Positions 1 through 7,766 of a stretch of DNA of 64,000 bases are shown one piece after another (within the stretch, counting starts at the first letter, position 1; each line of letters begins with the position of its first letter). The notes beneath the pieces were generated by a model. It ran no database searches. It was not told the DNA's origin and was given only the letters and a program-made list of their open reading frames with translations. The position numbers and the translations under genes were made by a program. The stretch covers positions 62,001 through 126,000 of the forward strand of contig CAXXWW010000017.1 in the NCBI GenBank assembly GCA_963665215.2, given 5' to 3'. This DNA comes from G963665215 sp963665215 (GTDB lineage Bacteria > Chloroflexota > Dehalococcoidia > Lucifugimonadales > CAUZJF01).

Positions 1-84
1 CATCCAGAGGTCGTAGATGCGCTTCTCTACGAGCTTAGGGTCGTACGCCTTGGGGATGTCTCGCCTGGATGCGGTCCGGGTCAT
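1..84 (-). CDS. valS: Valine--tRNA ligase, N-terminus only (cut by window edge)
   Basis: Reading leftward from an ATG at 84, the 28 codons inside the window contain IPKAYDPKLVEKRIYDLW. This matches the conserved start of class I valyl-tRNA synthetases (IPKxYDPxxVExxIYxxW), which charge tRNA-Val in the cytosol. An AAGGGA ribosome-binding site lies about 9 bases upstream of the ATG. The rest of the gene, including the HIGH and KMSKS motifs, is beyond position 1. It is the last gene of a minus-strand run after gdhA, coaX, coaBC and the ABM-like gene. A longer open frame overlapping here in another phase shows no family resemblance. The identification rests on a short stretch, but the pattern is distinctive. 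Confidence 0.8.
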   Translation of the reverse strand, partial: MTRTASRRDIPKAYDPKLVEKRIYDLWM

Positions 85-331
85 ACGTGCCGTCCCTTGA
101 TCTGCGCTCAGATAGTAGCCCTACCATTCTAGAGGGGGCTACGAATATCGTCAACGACGCCACCAAGAAGCGAGCAGGCCCGCCTCCAGTGTTCGGACCC
201 TCGTGAGCGTTGCGCCGATTGGCCCGTCTGTTCCGAGCCGGGCTCCTGCTGCATACAGCGCCGGCGGCGCCTCCCTGGGACGGGGCAGCCACGAATGTTC
301 ATGACGGCGGAAGGGGTCAGGAGGCTTCTGG

Positions 332-643
332 TCATCGACCTTCAGAGGCTTTCCGGGCCACGGCCACCTCAAATCGCTCCGATTCTGCGGACCTGGACCA
401 CAGCTCTTCCGCCCCCGTCATGGCCGAAGCGCGCTCCGGACTGGCCCGCCAGGCATCGTAGAGTTCGGCGCTGTCCCAGAGTACTAGCGTGGTTATCTTG
501 GCCGGGTCGGCGAGAGAGTACAGGGTCTCGCGTCGGACAAAGCCGGGCGCCCCGCTCTGCGCCAGGCCATTGCCGTCCAAGAGCGTTCGCGCCCTGGCAA
601 GGAGACCCTCTTTAGCCCAATGGTGAGTCAGCACACCGATCAT
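332..643 (-). CDS. Small ABM-like (antibiotic biosynthesis monooxygenase fold) protein
   Basis: This 103-residue protein has the look of the dimeric alpha/beta-barrel ABM family. It opens with MIGVLTHHWAKEG, has a helix rich in Ala/Arg, then FVRRETLYSLADPAKITTLVLWDSAELYDAW, typical of the strand-helix pattern in which a Trp precedes a short hydrophilic helix. Family members are cofactor-less oxygenases, haem-degrading enzymes or proteins of unknown role, so no reaction can be assigned. The ATG at 643 lies within the last 32 bases of coaBC, so the two genes are probably translationally coupled. It sits between coaBC and valS. Confidence 0.6.
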   Translation of the reverse strand: MIGVLTHHWAKEGLLARARTLLDGNGLAQSGAPGFVRRETLYSLADPAKITTLVLWDSAELYDAWRASPERASAMTGAEELWSRSAESERFEVAVARKASEGR

Positions 644-1850
644 GGCAACATTGCCTCAGCAATCCGGCCACCCTGTCCAGGACCCGATGGCCAACCTCGT
701 ATTTGCTCATAAGGCCCAGCCCCTCCACGCCTCCCTCGCGGTCCAGGAGGAAAACCTTGTTAGTGTCGGTACCGAAACCGCTCCCCTCGGCGGTAACGTC
801 GTTGGCGGCTATGAGATGCAGTCCCTTGTCCTTCAGCTTGGCCCGCGCGTTGGACTCCACGTCCTCGGTCTCAGCGGCGAAGCCCACCTTAACCAGGTGT
901 TCGCCCTGAACCTCCGCCAGGATGTCGGGCGTCCTGGTAAGCTCAACGTTCCAGCGCCGGGAAGCGCCTTTCTTGAGCTTCTGGCCAGCCTCTCGCCCCG
1001 GTCGCCAGTCTGCCACGGCCGCGGCCATAATCAGGGCGTCCGCGTCACGACACTCTGAGCCTACCGCGTCCCGCATCTCCAGGGCGGTGACTACAGGCAA
1101 GACGCTGACTCCCACGGGAGGGGGAATGTGGCTGGGAGCGGCCACAATCACGGCGGCGGCGCCCCTGTCGCGGGCCGCCTCGGCGACGGCATACCCCATC
1201 TTGCCCGAGGACCGGTTCGAGATGTACCTCACCGGGTCGATTGCCTCCTGGGTGCCCCCCGCGGTGACCACGATTTTGCGGCCCGCCAGGTCGCCGTAGC
1301 GTCCAAGGACCAGGCGTACGTAGCCGAGAATCTGACGGGTCTCCAGCATGCGCCCCAACCCCCTCGATCCCGACGCAAGGTATCCTTCGGCCGGGCCCGC
1401 GATGGTAATACCCCTGGACCTCAGCTTCTCGATATTTTCCTGGGTCGCGGCGTTCTCATACATGTGGCCGTCCATTGCGGGGCACACGATGATGGGCGCC
1501 CGGGTGGCCAGGACCGTCGTTGTGAGCGCGTCTTCCGCCAGCCCCCACGCCATTCTGGCGATTATGTTTGCGGTAGCGGGGGCCACCACCATTACATGGG
1601 CCCGTTCGGCAATGGCTACATGGTCCATGCTCAACTCCGACTGGGGGTCAAACAGGTTAGAGACCACGGGCCGGTGAGTGAGGCTGCGAAAGGCCAGAGG
1701 AGTAACGAAATTGGCGGCGCTCCGGGTCATGACGACGTCAACCCGCGCGCCAGCCTGCGCCAGCTTGCTAGCCAGGTCAACCGCCTTATGACAGGCGATG
1801 CTGCCGCTCACCCCCAGCGTCACGAAACTCTTGTCCAGAGGGTCTGGCAT
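612..1850 (-). CDS. coaBC: CoaBC: phosphopantothenoylcysteine synthetase/decarboxylase
   Basis: This bifunctional cytosolic enzyme of coenzyme A synthesis is 412 residues, the usual length. The N-terminal FMN-dependent decarboxylase half (CoaC, about 8-175) shows VSGSIACHKA, MDHVAIAERA with the family His near 77, APATANIIARMAWGLA and PAMDGHMYENAATQENI. The C-terminal CTP-dependent ligase half (CoaB, from about 190) shows VTAGGTQEAIDPVRYISNRS, AAAVADWRP, the KLKK lysines, LTRTPDILAEV, GFAAETE and AAND. Two decarboxylase positions differ from the E. coli type: PAMD in place of PAMN, and LASG in place of LACG, where the E. coli enzyme carries its catalytic Cys. It lies 51 bases downstream of coaX, so two CoA-pathway enzymes are adjacent. 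Confidence 0.95.
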   Translation of the reverse strand: MPDPLDKSFVTLGVSGSIACHKAVDLASKLAQAGARVDVVMTRSAANFVTPLAFRSLTHRPVVSNLFDPQSELSMDHVAIAERAHVMVVAPATANIIARMAWGLAEDALTTTVLATRAPIIVCPAMDGHMYENAATQENIEKLRSRGITIAGPAEGYLASGSRGLGRMLETRQILGYVRLVLGRYGDLAGRKIVVTAGGTQEAIDPVRYISNRSSGKMGYAVAEAARDRGAAAVIVAAPSHIPPPVGVSVLPVVTALEMRDAVGSECRDADALIMAAAVADWRPGREAGQKLKKGASRRWNVELTRTPDILAEVQGEHLVKVGFAAETEDVESNARAKLKDKGLHLIAANDVTAEGSGFGTDTNKVFLLDREGGVEGLGLMSKYEVGHRVLDRVAGLLRQCCHDRCADSPLG

Positions 1851-1901
1851 CCCGTGGTCCCTTCCTTCCTTGGGCCGTAAAGGCCGATGCCTCGACTATA
1901 C

Positions 1902-2687
1902 CTACGAGTTCAAGTCATGGATTATGCGTAGCCCGGCAAGGGTGAGGTCCTCGTTGACCGCGTCGAAGACGTCGACCTCCTGCGCAATGAGCCCGGCGAG
2001 CCCGCCGGTTGCGATCACCGTGCACCCCCCACCCAGCTCGCGGTCGAACCTGGCGACCATCCCCTTCACCATGTCGGCGTACCCGAGGACCAGGCCCGAC
2101 TGAAGGGCATGGACGGTGTTCTTACCAATCGCGGTGGCGGGGCGGACCAGCTCCACGCGTCGCAGCTGTGAGGCGCTGTGAAACAGGGCGTCAGCGGCGA
2201 TGGTAATGCCTGGCGCAATCGCGCCGCCTACGTACTCGGCCTCCGCCGATACCGCGTCAAATACCGTCCCCGTACCGAAGTCCACTATGATGGCAGGCCC
2301 GCCGTACAGCTTGAGCGCCGCCACAGCGTCCACTATGCGGTCAGCCCCGACGTCCCGCGGGCTGTCATAAAGGACCTTGACGCCGGTCTTGACCCCCGCT
2401 CCGACCACCAGCGGCTCCAAACCGAAGTAGGTCCGACACAGCTCCACAAATGAAGGAGTCAGGGGTGGAACGCCACTGCACATCGCCACGGCCGTCAGCT
2501 TGTCGGTGGGAATTCCCCTCAGCAGAAGCAGGTTGTTGAGCATCAGGCCGTACTCATCGCTCAGCCGGCTGGGCTCGGTGGCGACGCGCCAGGTAGCGCT
2601 GGGAACGTAGTACGCGGCATCGCCAGAGTCCTCTTCGAAGACGCCAAACTTGACGTTTGTGTTTCCAATGTCCAGGGCCAGAAGCAT
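1902..2687 (-). CDS. coaX: Type III pantothenate kinase
   Basis: CoaX phosphorylates pantothenate, the first step of CoA synthesis, and needs a monovalent cation. The 261-residue protein begins MLLALDIGNTNVKFGVFE, the ASKHA-fold phosphate-1 motif DxGNT. It continues with GADRIVDAVAALKLYGGPAIIVDFGTGT, which holds the catalytic Asp-containing GxDR and the phosphate-2 DFGTAT-like motif, then GGAIAPGI and ATGGLA for the adenosine site. The start codon directly precedes the conserved strand. It is the gene before coaBC on the same strand, so the pair most likely forms a CoA operon. Confidence 0.95.
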   Translation of the reverse strand: MLLALDIGNTNVKFGVFEEDSGDAAYYVPSATWRVATEPSRLSDEYGLMLNNLLLLRGIPTDKLTAVAMCSGVPPLTPSFVELCRTYFGLEPLVVGAGVKTGVKVLYDSPRDVGADRIVDAVAALKLYGGPAIIVDFGTGTVFDAVSAEAEYVGGAIAPGITIAADALFHSASQLRRVELVRPATAIGKNTVHALQSGLVLGYADMVKGMVARFDRELGGGCTVIATGGLAGLIAQEVDVFDAVNEDLTLAGLRIIHDLNS

Positions 2688-2739
2688 AAAGCTGAGACCT
2701 CAAGACCTGTTTCACGCGGCCCACGAGGATTCGCCATTG

Positions 2740-2745
2740 ATTATA
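2740..2745 (-). promoter_or_regulatory. Candidate -10 box upstream of coaX
   Basis: A perfect TATAAT on the minus strand lies 53 bases upstream of the coaX ATG in the gap between gdhA and coaX. I see no convincing -35 box at 16-18 bases, so this is a sequence match without functional support. Confidence 0.35.
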
Positions 2746-2847
2746 CCATTGAGAGATGGACCGCCCGTCGAGCCCGTGTGTCCAGCGCCGCGCCCCGGAC
2801 ACGACACCCATCCCCAGCCATTGCTACCCGGAAGCTTCGTTCGCCGA

Positions 2848-4098
2848 CTATATGAAGCCTCGGAGTCGGGCGACGTGGGCGACGCGTCCCACGCCGATGA
2901 AGAATGCAGCCTGCCTGTACGTGATGCCGTCTCGCTCCACCACTTCCCTCACGTCGTGGTACGCCTTGGTCATGATCTTGCTTAGGTCTTCGTTGACCCT
3001 CTCCTCTTCCCACTGGTGCTGGTACAGATTCTGCGTCCACTCGAAGTAGGATCCCACCACACCACCGGCATTCACCAGGATGTCAGGCAACACGTGTATG
3101 CCCCTGTCGTTCAGCGTCCGGTCCGCTCCCGGCGTCGTGGGGTGGTTAGCCGCCTCAACGACGATCCTGGCCCTGATACGAGACGAATTGCCGTCATGAA
3201 TGACGCCGTCGATGGCGGCGGGGACCAGGAAATCGCACTCCAGCTCCAGCAACTCCTGGTTGGTGAGAAGATCGGTGCTGGGCATCCCAACCACGGTTCC
3301 CGCCTCTCTTTGATGCTCCACGAGCCGTTTCACGTCTATGCCGCCTTCGGAGTAGCTCCCGCCACGAACGTCGCTGACCCCGATCACCCTGCAGCCCATC
3401 TCGTCAGCGAGCCGGGCCACCCACATCCCGACCTGACCGAAGCCCTGCACGACTACTCGGGCTCCTTCGACGCTCACTCCCAGGTCATTCGCGGCCTCGC
3501 CCATCACGTATACCGCTCCCCGTCCCGGCGCGGCGTCTCGACCCACGGAGCCACCCAGCTCGACGGGCTTGCCAGTTACAATACCTGGGCTGTAGCCGTG
3601 AATCAGCCCGTATGCGTCCATCATCCAGGCCATGGTCTGAGAGTTGGTCCCCAGGTCCGGGGCGGGAATGTCGCGGTTGATGCCCAATATGTGCTCTATG
3701 TTCGTGGTGTAGCGCCGGGTCAGCCGGTTGAGCTCCCCATTGCTCATGGTGCGCGGGTCACACTGGACGCCGCCCTTGGCGCCGCCGAACGGGATATTGA
3801 CCAGGGCGTTCTTCCAGGTCATGAGTGAAGCCAGCGCTCTAATCTCCTCTTGGTCCGCCTCCGGGTGATAGCGGGTGCCGCCCTTGTAGGGGCCCCGTAC
3901 GCCATTGTGCTGCACGCGGTAGCCCGTGAAGACCTCAATCCGCTCGTCGTCCATCCTCACGGGGACCGCTACCCGCAGCTCGCGCCAGGGAATGCGCAGC
4001 ATCTCCCGCAAACCGTCCTCAAGATCCAGACGGTCTGCGGCCTCGTCAAAAAAGACGTTGACCTCCTCGAACACGCTCATGGTGTCGGATTCGGACAT
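2848..4098 (-). CDS. gdhA: Glutamate/leucine dehydrogenase family protein (GdhA-like)
   Basis: This 416-residue protein has the length and motifs of hexameric NAD(P)-dependent glutamate dehydrogenases, which interconvert glutamate with 2-oxoglutarate and ammonia. Substrate-binding lysines are in YKGGTRYHP (Lys72) and MTWKNAL (Lys96), the catalytic Lys is in PFGGAKGG (Lys108) and the catalytic Asp in IPAPDLGT (Asp148). The Rossmann dinucleotide motif GFGQVG falls near 219-224. The C-terminus ends in the family-typical helical segment (YRQAAFFIGVGRVA). The ATG is preceded by a GGAGG-like site (complement of cctcc at 4105-4109). Leucine/phenylalanine dehydrogenase is less likely because the glutamate-family KGG and GGAKGG blocks are complete. 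Confidence 0.93.
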   Translation of the reverse strand: MSESDTMSVFEEVNVFFDEAADRLDLEDGLREMLRIPWRELRVAVPVRMDDERIEVFTGYRVQHNGVRGPYKGGTRYHPEADQEEIRALASLMTWKNALVNIPFGGAKGGVQCDPRTMSNGELNRLTRRYTTNIEHILGINRDIPAPDLGTNSQTMAWMMDAYGLIHGYSPGIVTGKPVELGGSVGRDAAPGRGAVYVMGEAANDLGVSVEGARVVVQGFGQVGMWVARLADEMGCRVIGVSDVRGGSYSEGGIDVKRLVEHQREAGTVVGMPSTDLLTNQELLELECDFLVPAAIDGVIHDGNSSRIRARIVVEAANHPTTPGADRTLNDRGIHVLPDILVNAGGVVGSYFEWTQNLYQHQWEEERVNEDLSKIMTKAYHDVREVVERDGITYRQAAFFIGVGRVAHVARLRGFI

Positions 4099-4598
4099 TC
4101 ACTAACCTCCATCCAGCCCTCTAGTCTGACTACTCGAGCGGCGCATCGCCGGACCTCTAGCCCGGTGCTGAAAACCACATTCGACGGCGCTTAGGGCAGG
4201 CGCCCCGATGGCCCGTCAGAGCTCGCCACAAGGCTCAGGTCGAGGGGCTCAGGGCAGGCGTCGGGGCTTCGCCCCCCGGCGCGCCTCATCCGCCGCAGGC
4301 GGCATCAACGTGCCCGGAGAGCTCTGAGAAGGGATGTAAGCAATAGCGCGGGGGGCGCCCATGGCGCGAATCTGCGGCCTTTTGGTCCATTATACATCCA
4401 CCTCCGGGCTCTCGTGATACCGCGATTGGACTCGATTGCCTGGTCCCACGGCTAGACAGTTGCCGTCCGTGGTATAATGCCTGCGACTCCGAGACCCGGT
4501 TGCAACGACGTCCCGCTTCCTGCGTTTCAGGTAGATTCCGAAGACGCATGCGACGCTTGCCACGGATGAGGAGAATTTGATCGAAAAAGGAGCGCCGC
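4099..4598. other. Gene-free region between gdhA and the RRM gene
   Basis: These 500 bases between divergently transcribed genes hold no convincing ORF. Visible features are two direct copies of AGGGCAGGCG (near 4192 and 4251), a short GGGGCTTCGCCCC hairpin near 4262-4274, and a plus-strand TATAAT at 4473-4478. That -10-like box lies 121 bases before the RRM start and could serve it, but no -35 box is found at a normal distance. Confidence 0.5.
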
Positions 4599-4874
4599 AT
4601 GAACATTTATGTAGGCAATCTACCGTTTGACGTCACCGATGACTCTCTGGCCACCACGTTTAGCGCGCACGGCGAAGTTACCACTGCGAGGGTGATCATA
4701 GACCGTTTCTCCGGTCGTTCTCGTGGTTTCGGCTTTGTAGAGATGCCAAAGACCGAGGAGGCCCAGGCTGCCATTCAGAGCCTGAACGGCACCGATATGG
4801 AGGGCCGCACGCTTACGGTAAACGAGGCTCGACCGAGAGAGAACGGCGGCGGACGACGCGAACGTAGTTGGTAA
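4599..4874 (+). CDS. RRM-domain RNA-binding protein
   Basis: This 91-residue protein is a single RNA recognition motif. RNP2 is IYVGNL (residues 3-8) and RNP1 is RGFGFVEM (42-49), with aromatic residues at the RNA-stacking positions. The tail is basic and Gly/Arg-rich (RPRENGGGRRERSW). Bacterial proteins of this type, best known in cyanobacteria, bind RNA and are often cold-induced. An AAGGAG ribosome-binding site lies 8 bases before the ATG. The gene is followed after 85 bases by an IS1380-family insertion that separates it from a terminator-like hairpin at 6825-6868. Confidence 0.93.
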   Translation: MNIYVGNLPFDVTDDSLATTFSAHGEVTTARVIIDRFSGRSRGFGFVEMPKTEEAQAAIQSLNGTDMEGRTLTVNEARPRENGGGRRERSW

Positions 4875-4959
4875 GGCCGCTCAATACGAGCGGGTAGGCC
4901 TCGTCACCTAGCCATTTTGGACTGAGGCCTCGTACCAGGGTTTGGAAGCGCCCAGTTAG

Positions 4960-6679
4960 CCCGAATCCACCGAAGGACACGGATGGACGGCGTGAGGAAA
5001 GCGGAAGGGGGGTGAGGGAGCTACAGGGGAAATAGCCTGGGTTCCATTTGGGGTAGGGAGGTTGGCGGACGGTCTTCATCGCCGCACAGGGGCACCCTAT
5101 GGCCGTCTGCGGGAGCTGCGATGCGCGGGATGGCGAGAGAATACGCAGCAGGGAACTCTCTCGGACCGGGCTGGCACGAGTCTGCGGGGATCTTCGGTTG
5201 TCCGGTGGGTGGGTCGGTCGCCGACGGTGCCGTCAGGCCGGGAGTGGAATGGCTCGCAGCCGGGCCAAGGCGCGGCTGAACTTCTCAGCCCAAGGCCAGC
5301 GATCCGGAAGATGCAGGGTCAACCGGCGTGCCGAGCGGGTGAGCCGTCCGGCCAGGGAGAAGAACCGCCGCCGGAGGGTCTTGGTGGTGGCTATCCGCTC
5401 TCCCAGACCGATCCGCGCCGTCCAGCGGGCCAGGTTGTGGGCCATCGTCTGGACGGCCAGCCAGGCGCCGTTGGCGGCGAAGCGGCCCGAGGGGAGATGG
5501 TTCAGCCCGACGCCGTACTTGAGGTCGCGTATGGCATTCTCGATCTCGGCGTGGCGGCGATGGTCAGCCTCCAGTTCGAGCAACTCCCCGTCCCGGTCGG
5601 TGATGAAGCCATGATAGCTGTATTTGGCGAAGAGGGCCAGTTGGGAACCGGGCGTGGGCTTCACCCGCCGGACGATGAGCCGTACCGGCGCGGCGTCCGC
5701 CTCGGCCTGGAAGGGGGTGCAGGTGGTCTCGGCCACATCGGCGGCGCCGTCCATCCAGTAAGGAATCGGCGTCCAGGCATCTTCGGGTATCGCCTCGATG
5801 AGATTGTGCAGGCTTTTGTGCTGGCGGATGGTGATGGAGAAGCGGACATCCATCTTGCGGCAGACGGATACCACGCCATGAGTGTAGAACCCGCTGTCGG
5901 CCCGTAGCGTGAGTCGTCCGTTGGCCCCGGCGTAGCGCACCCGTCCCACCGTCTCCCGCAGGAAGTGGGCGGCGCCGCGGGCGGTGTTGGCCCGGCCCTC
6001 GCGCAGCCGGGACATCAGCACGTCTCCGGTGCCGGCGGCGATGGCCAGCAGCGGGTGGTAGCCCCGCTTGCCGGTATAGCCGTGGTGGCGGGCGCCCTCC
6101 TTGGCCAGTCCGTAGGTCTCGCAGATGGTGGAGTCCAGGTCAATGGTCAGGGGCCCGTCGCCGGGTCCCGCCCCGGCCTGCCAAGCCCGGGCCAGCAACT
6201 CGCGGCTCACCCGGTCGAGTTGACGGACGTGGCCCCACCGGAAGCTGCGCAGGAAGGTGCCCAGGGTGGATGGCGCCTTGAGAGTGCCGCCCAGGGTGCA
6301 GGCCGTCCCCCCGGTGCGCAACACATCGGCGTCGTCAATGCAGTCGCCCCCAGCCAGCGCAGACGCCACCAGCGTCATCATCTTGTCGCTCGTGTTCGCC
6401 CGCCCCGGGGCATCGCCCAGGTCGAGGCGCTGCCGGACGAGTTCGGGCAGGCCGAGGTGCCGCGCCAGGGTGGCCGGAAGGAGCAGCCCGGCATTGGCCA
6501 CCAAGCGGCGGTCGTCGAAGGTGATTTGGATCCGGTCGGGGTGGTTGCGTGGCAGCATCTACTGGGTGCTCCTTTTCCAGGGCCGTTTTTTTGCTACAGA
6601 ACCATTATCCCAGAAGCACAGGAGCACCTTCTTGCCGCCTCAGGACGCTAACCCGACGCCCTCCTTCGGTGGATTCGGG
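4960..6679 (-). mobile_element. IS1380-family element, copy 1, with 5-bp target duplication
   Basis: The element is bounded by inverted repeats CCCGAATCCACCGAAGGA (4960-4977) and its complement at 6662-6679. It is flanked by perfect 5-bp direct repeats GTTAG at 4955-4959 and 6680-6684. It carries one intact transposase gene reading leftward and about 270 bases of non-coding DNA between the transposase stop and the left end. Copies 2 and 3 are one to two bases shorter, and a fourth copy starts at 63039. The duplication shows a clean simple insertion into the region downstream of the RRM gene. Confidence 0.95.
5233..6558 (-). CDS. IS1380-family transposase (copy 1, intact)
   Basis: This 441-residue DDE transposase has the IS1380 layout. 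It has an N-terminal region (ITFDDRRLVANAGLLLPATL), the first catalytic Asp in LTIDLDSTICETYG, the block GYTGKRGYHPLLAIAAGTGD, the second Asp in LTLRADSGFYT, and the late Glu region HAEIENAIRDLKYGVGLNH. An AGGAG site precedes the ATG within the right end of the element. Copy 2 is nearly identical but frameshifted. Copy 3 is intact, and copy 4 runs out of the window. Confidence 0.95.
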   Translation of the reverse strand: MLPRNHPDRIQITFDDRRLVANAGLLLPATLARHLGLPELVRQRLDLGDAPGRANTSDKMMTLVASALAGGDCIDDADVLRTGGTACTLGGTLKAPSTLGTFLRSFRWGHVRQLDRVSRELLARAWQAGAGPGDGPLTIDLDSTICETYGLAKEGARHHGYTGKRGYHPLLAIAAGTGDVLMSRLREGRANTARGAAHFLRETVGRVRYAGANGRLTLRADSGFYTHGVVSVCRKMDVRFSITIRQHKSLHNLIEAIPEDAWTPIPYWMDGAADVAETTCTPFQAEADAAPVRLIVRRVKPTPGSQLALFAKYSYHGFITDRDGELLELEADHRRHAEIENAIRDLKYGVGLNHLPSGRFAANGAWLAVQTMAHNLARWTARIGLGERIATTKTLRRRFFSLAGRLTRSARRLTLHLPDRWPWAEKFSRALARLRAIPLPA

Positions 6680-6824
6680 GTTAGTCCACCGAGTTCAGGC
6701 GACATGGGGAGTACGACGCTCCCCGTGGTGCCGTCTCGGGAAGGGCCGAAACGCCCCCACCGGTTGGAAGCGGCCAAAGGGTGAGCGGGCACGCAAGCTG
6801 GCGAACCGATCCCTTCGCAAACAG

Positions 6825-6868
6825 AAGAGGCAGGCGCAACACCCGGTTACGTCTGCCTCTTTTATTCG
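6825..6868 (+). terminator. Rho-independent terminator-like hairpin
   Basis: A perfect 9-bp stem (AAGAGGCAG at 6825-6833 pairing with CTGCCTCTT at 6853-6861) is followed by TTTTATT. With copy 1 of the IS removed it would lie about 225 bases after the RRM stop codon, so it may be that gene's original terminator. Confidence 0.65.
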
Positions 6869-7350
6869 ACGCCGTTGGCCCCACACTTCCGGTACACGAC
6901 CGGAGAGAGACGGCCCAGCAACCTGGGCCTGTGCTACCTCTTTATGAACGCGGGCCCGCCAGCTTTGGATTCCCCTGCCGGCTCAAACGCCCTGATCAGA
7001 GCTCAACACCTCCAGGACCGGCAGGGGCATGTATAGGAAATTTCCATTGATGGCTCATGACAATCTGGTGAACCATTTCGCACCTCCTATCGGGTCCAGA
7101 ATGCGGGGTGGGCTCTCGCCCTCTCCCGAATTTAACGTAGCAGCGACGCCCCACGATGTGAACATTGTCCCTTGATTCACAAGGCTCTCCATAGCTTTGG
7201 CTCCCCGGCCCCAGGATTAGAATTTGTGATGTGTCTCATCACCAACACTGCTCGCTCCGGCGGTGTCCCGGCCCGTGCTCGAACCCTCTAAGCCCCGCTG
7301 AACATCAGATTACAGGAGCCGCTGAAAGGAACACCGGCAGGGGGCGCGTG
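6869..7350. other. Gene-free region with a 10-bp perfect inverted repeat
   Basis: I find no supported gene. The clearest structure is CCCCTGCCGG at 6972-6981 pairing perfectly with CCGGCAGGGG at 7018-7027 across a 36-base loop. Shorter hairpins are also visible (for example around ggcccagcaacctgggcc near 6913). The region may be the untranslated flank of the structured transcript that follows, or a separate small RNA. No promoter is clear. Confidence 0.4.
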
Positions 7351-7380
7351 TTGAAGTGCATCGCGGCCACATGCTATACT
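7351..7380 (+). promoter_or_regulatory. Sigma70-type promoter for the moeB leader
   Basis: TTGAAG (7351-7356) and TATACT (7375-7380) are spaced by 18 bases. Transcription would start near 7387, about 380 bases before the moeB-like gene, producing a long untranslated leader. Confidence 0.6.
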
Positions 7381-7386
7381 CACGGC

Positions 7387-7694
7387 GTGTCAAACCAGCT
7401 GGGAGAGAGAAGGGCTGAGTGATAATGAAAGGCACTTTGGAGGTCCCTCCGGTTTCGCACAGGCCGCCGTCCGCGGCAGAGGACTGTACGCGCTGCTCGA
7501 TCTAGCCGGAGCGCGAGGTCTGGCGGTCCGTAGACGAAGCCGCAGCCGCGGTCTCTAGATACACCGATATCTGGCAACGGCATCTAGGGCCGCTCCACCG
7601 GGGGCGCACCACAGCCGATGGCTCCCCGCGGATACATAACCTGCTGGAAAGCTCCACTGTGAGTATCTCGCGTCTGGCAGTGGAGTTTTTATTT
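7387..7694 (+). ncRNA. Candidate structured leader or small RNA upstream of moeB-like gene
   Basis: Between a good promoter and a terminator hairpin lie about 300 bases with no supported ORF but many complementary segments, such as gccgatggc inside a GGGG/CCCC arm at about 7597-7627 and ctagatac/gcatctag near 7554-7587. It lies in the sense orientation to the gene at 7767. The architecture (promoter, long structured RNA, intrinsic terminator, gene) is that of a transcription-attenuation riboswitch or a free small RNA. It does not match the conserved cores I know for T-box, TPP, SAM, cobalamin, Moco, tmRNA, SRP or RNase P RNA. The identity is unknown. Confidence 0.4.
7652..7694 (+). terminator. 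Intrinsic terminator before moeB-like gene
   Basis: A perfect 8-bp stem (CTCCACTG at 7652-7659, CAGTGGAG at 7678-7685) is followed directly by TTTTTATTT. It stands 73 bases before the moeB-like start codon, so it would end a transcript begun at the 7351-7380 promoter unless antiterminated. Confidence 0.75.
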
Positions 7695-7766
7695 CCCATG
7701 TAACGCAGCGGCCATCTCTCTGCCACCGAGGGATAGCAAACAGAGCGTAAGGAACTTGGAGAAACA

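Noticed and set aside
4460..4478. Promoter for the RRM gene with TTGCCG and TATAAT
   Set aside because: Spacing is only 7 bases, so the boxes cannot work together. The TATAAT is mentioned as a lone -10 candidate.
5062..6651. Long open frames on the plus strand of the IS1380 copies
   Set aside because: They are antisense shadows of the transposase, repeat in all copies, and have Gly/Pro/Arg-rich composition without motifs.
7381..7766. T-box or other known riboswitch before the moeB-like gene
   Set aside because: The T-box core (GGGTGG-x-ACCGCGG) is absent; only ccccgcgg is present. TPP, SAM, cobalamin and Moco cores were not found either. Kept only as an unidentified structured RNA.
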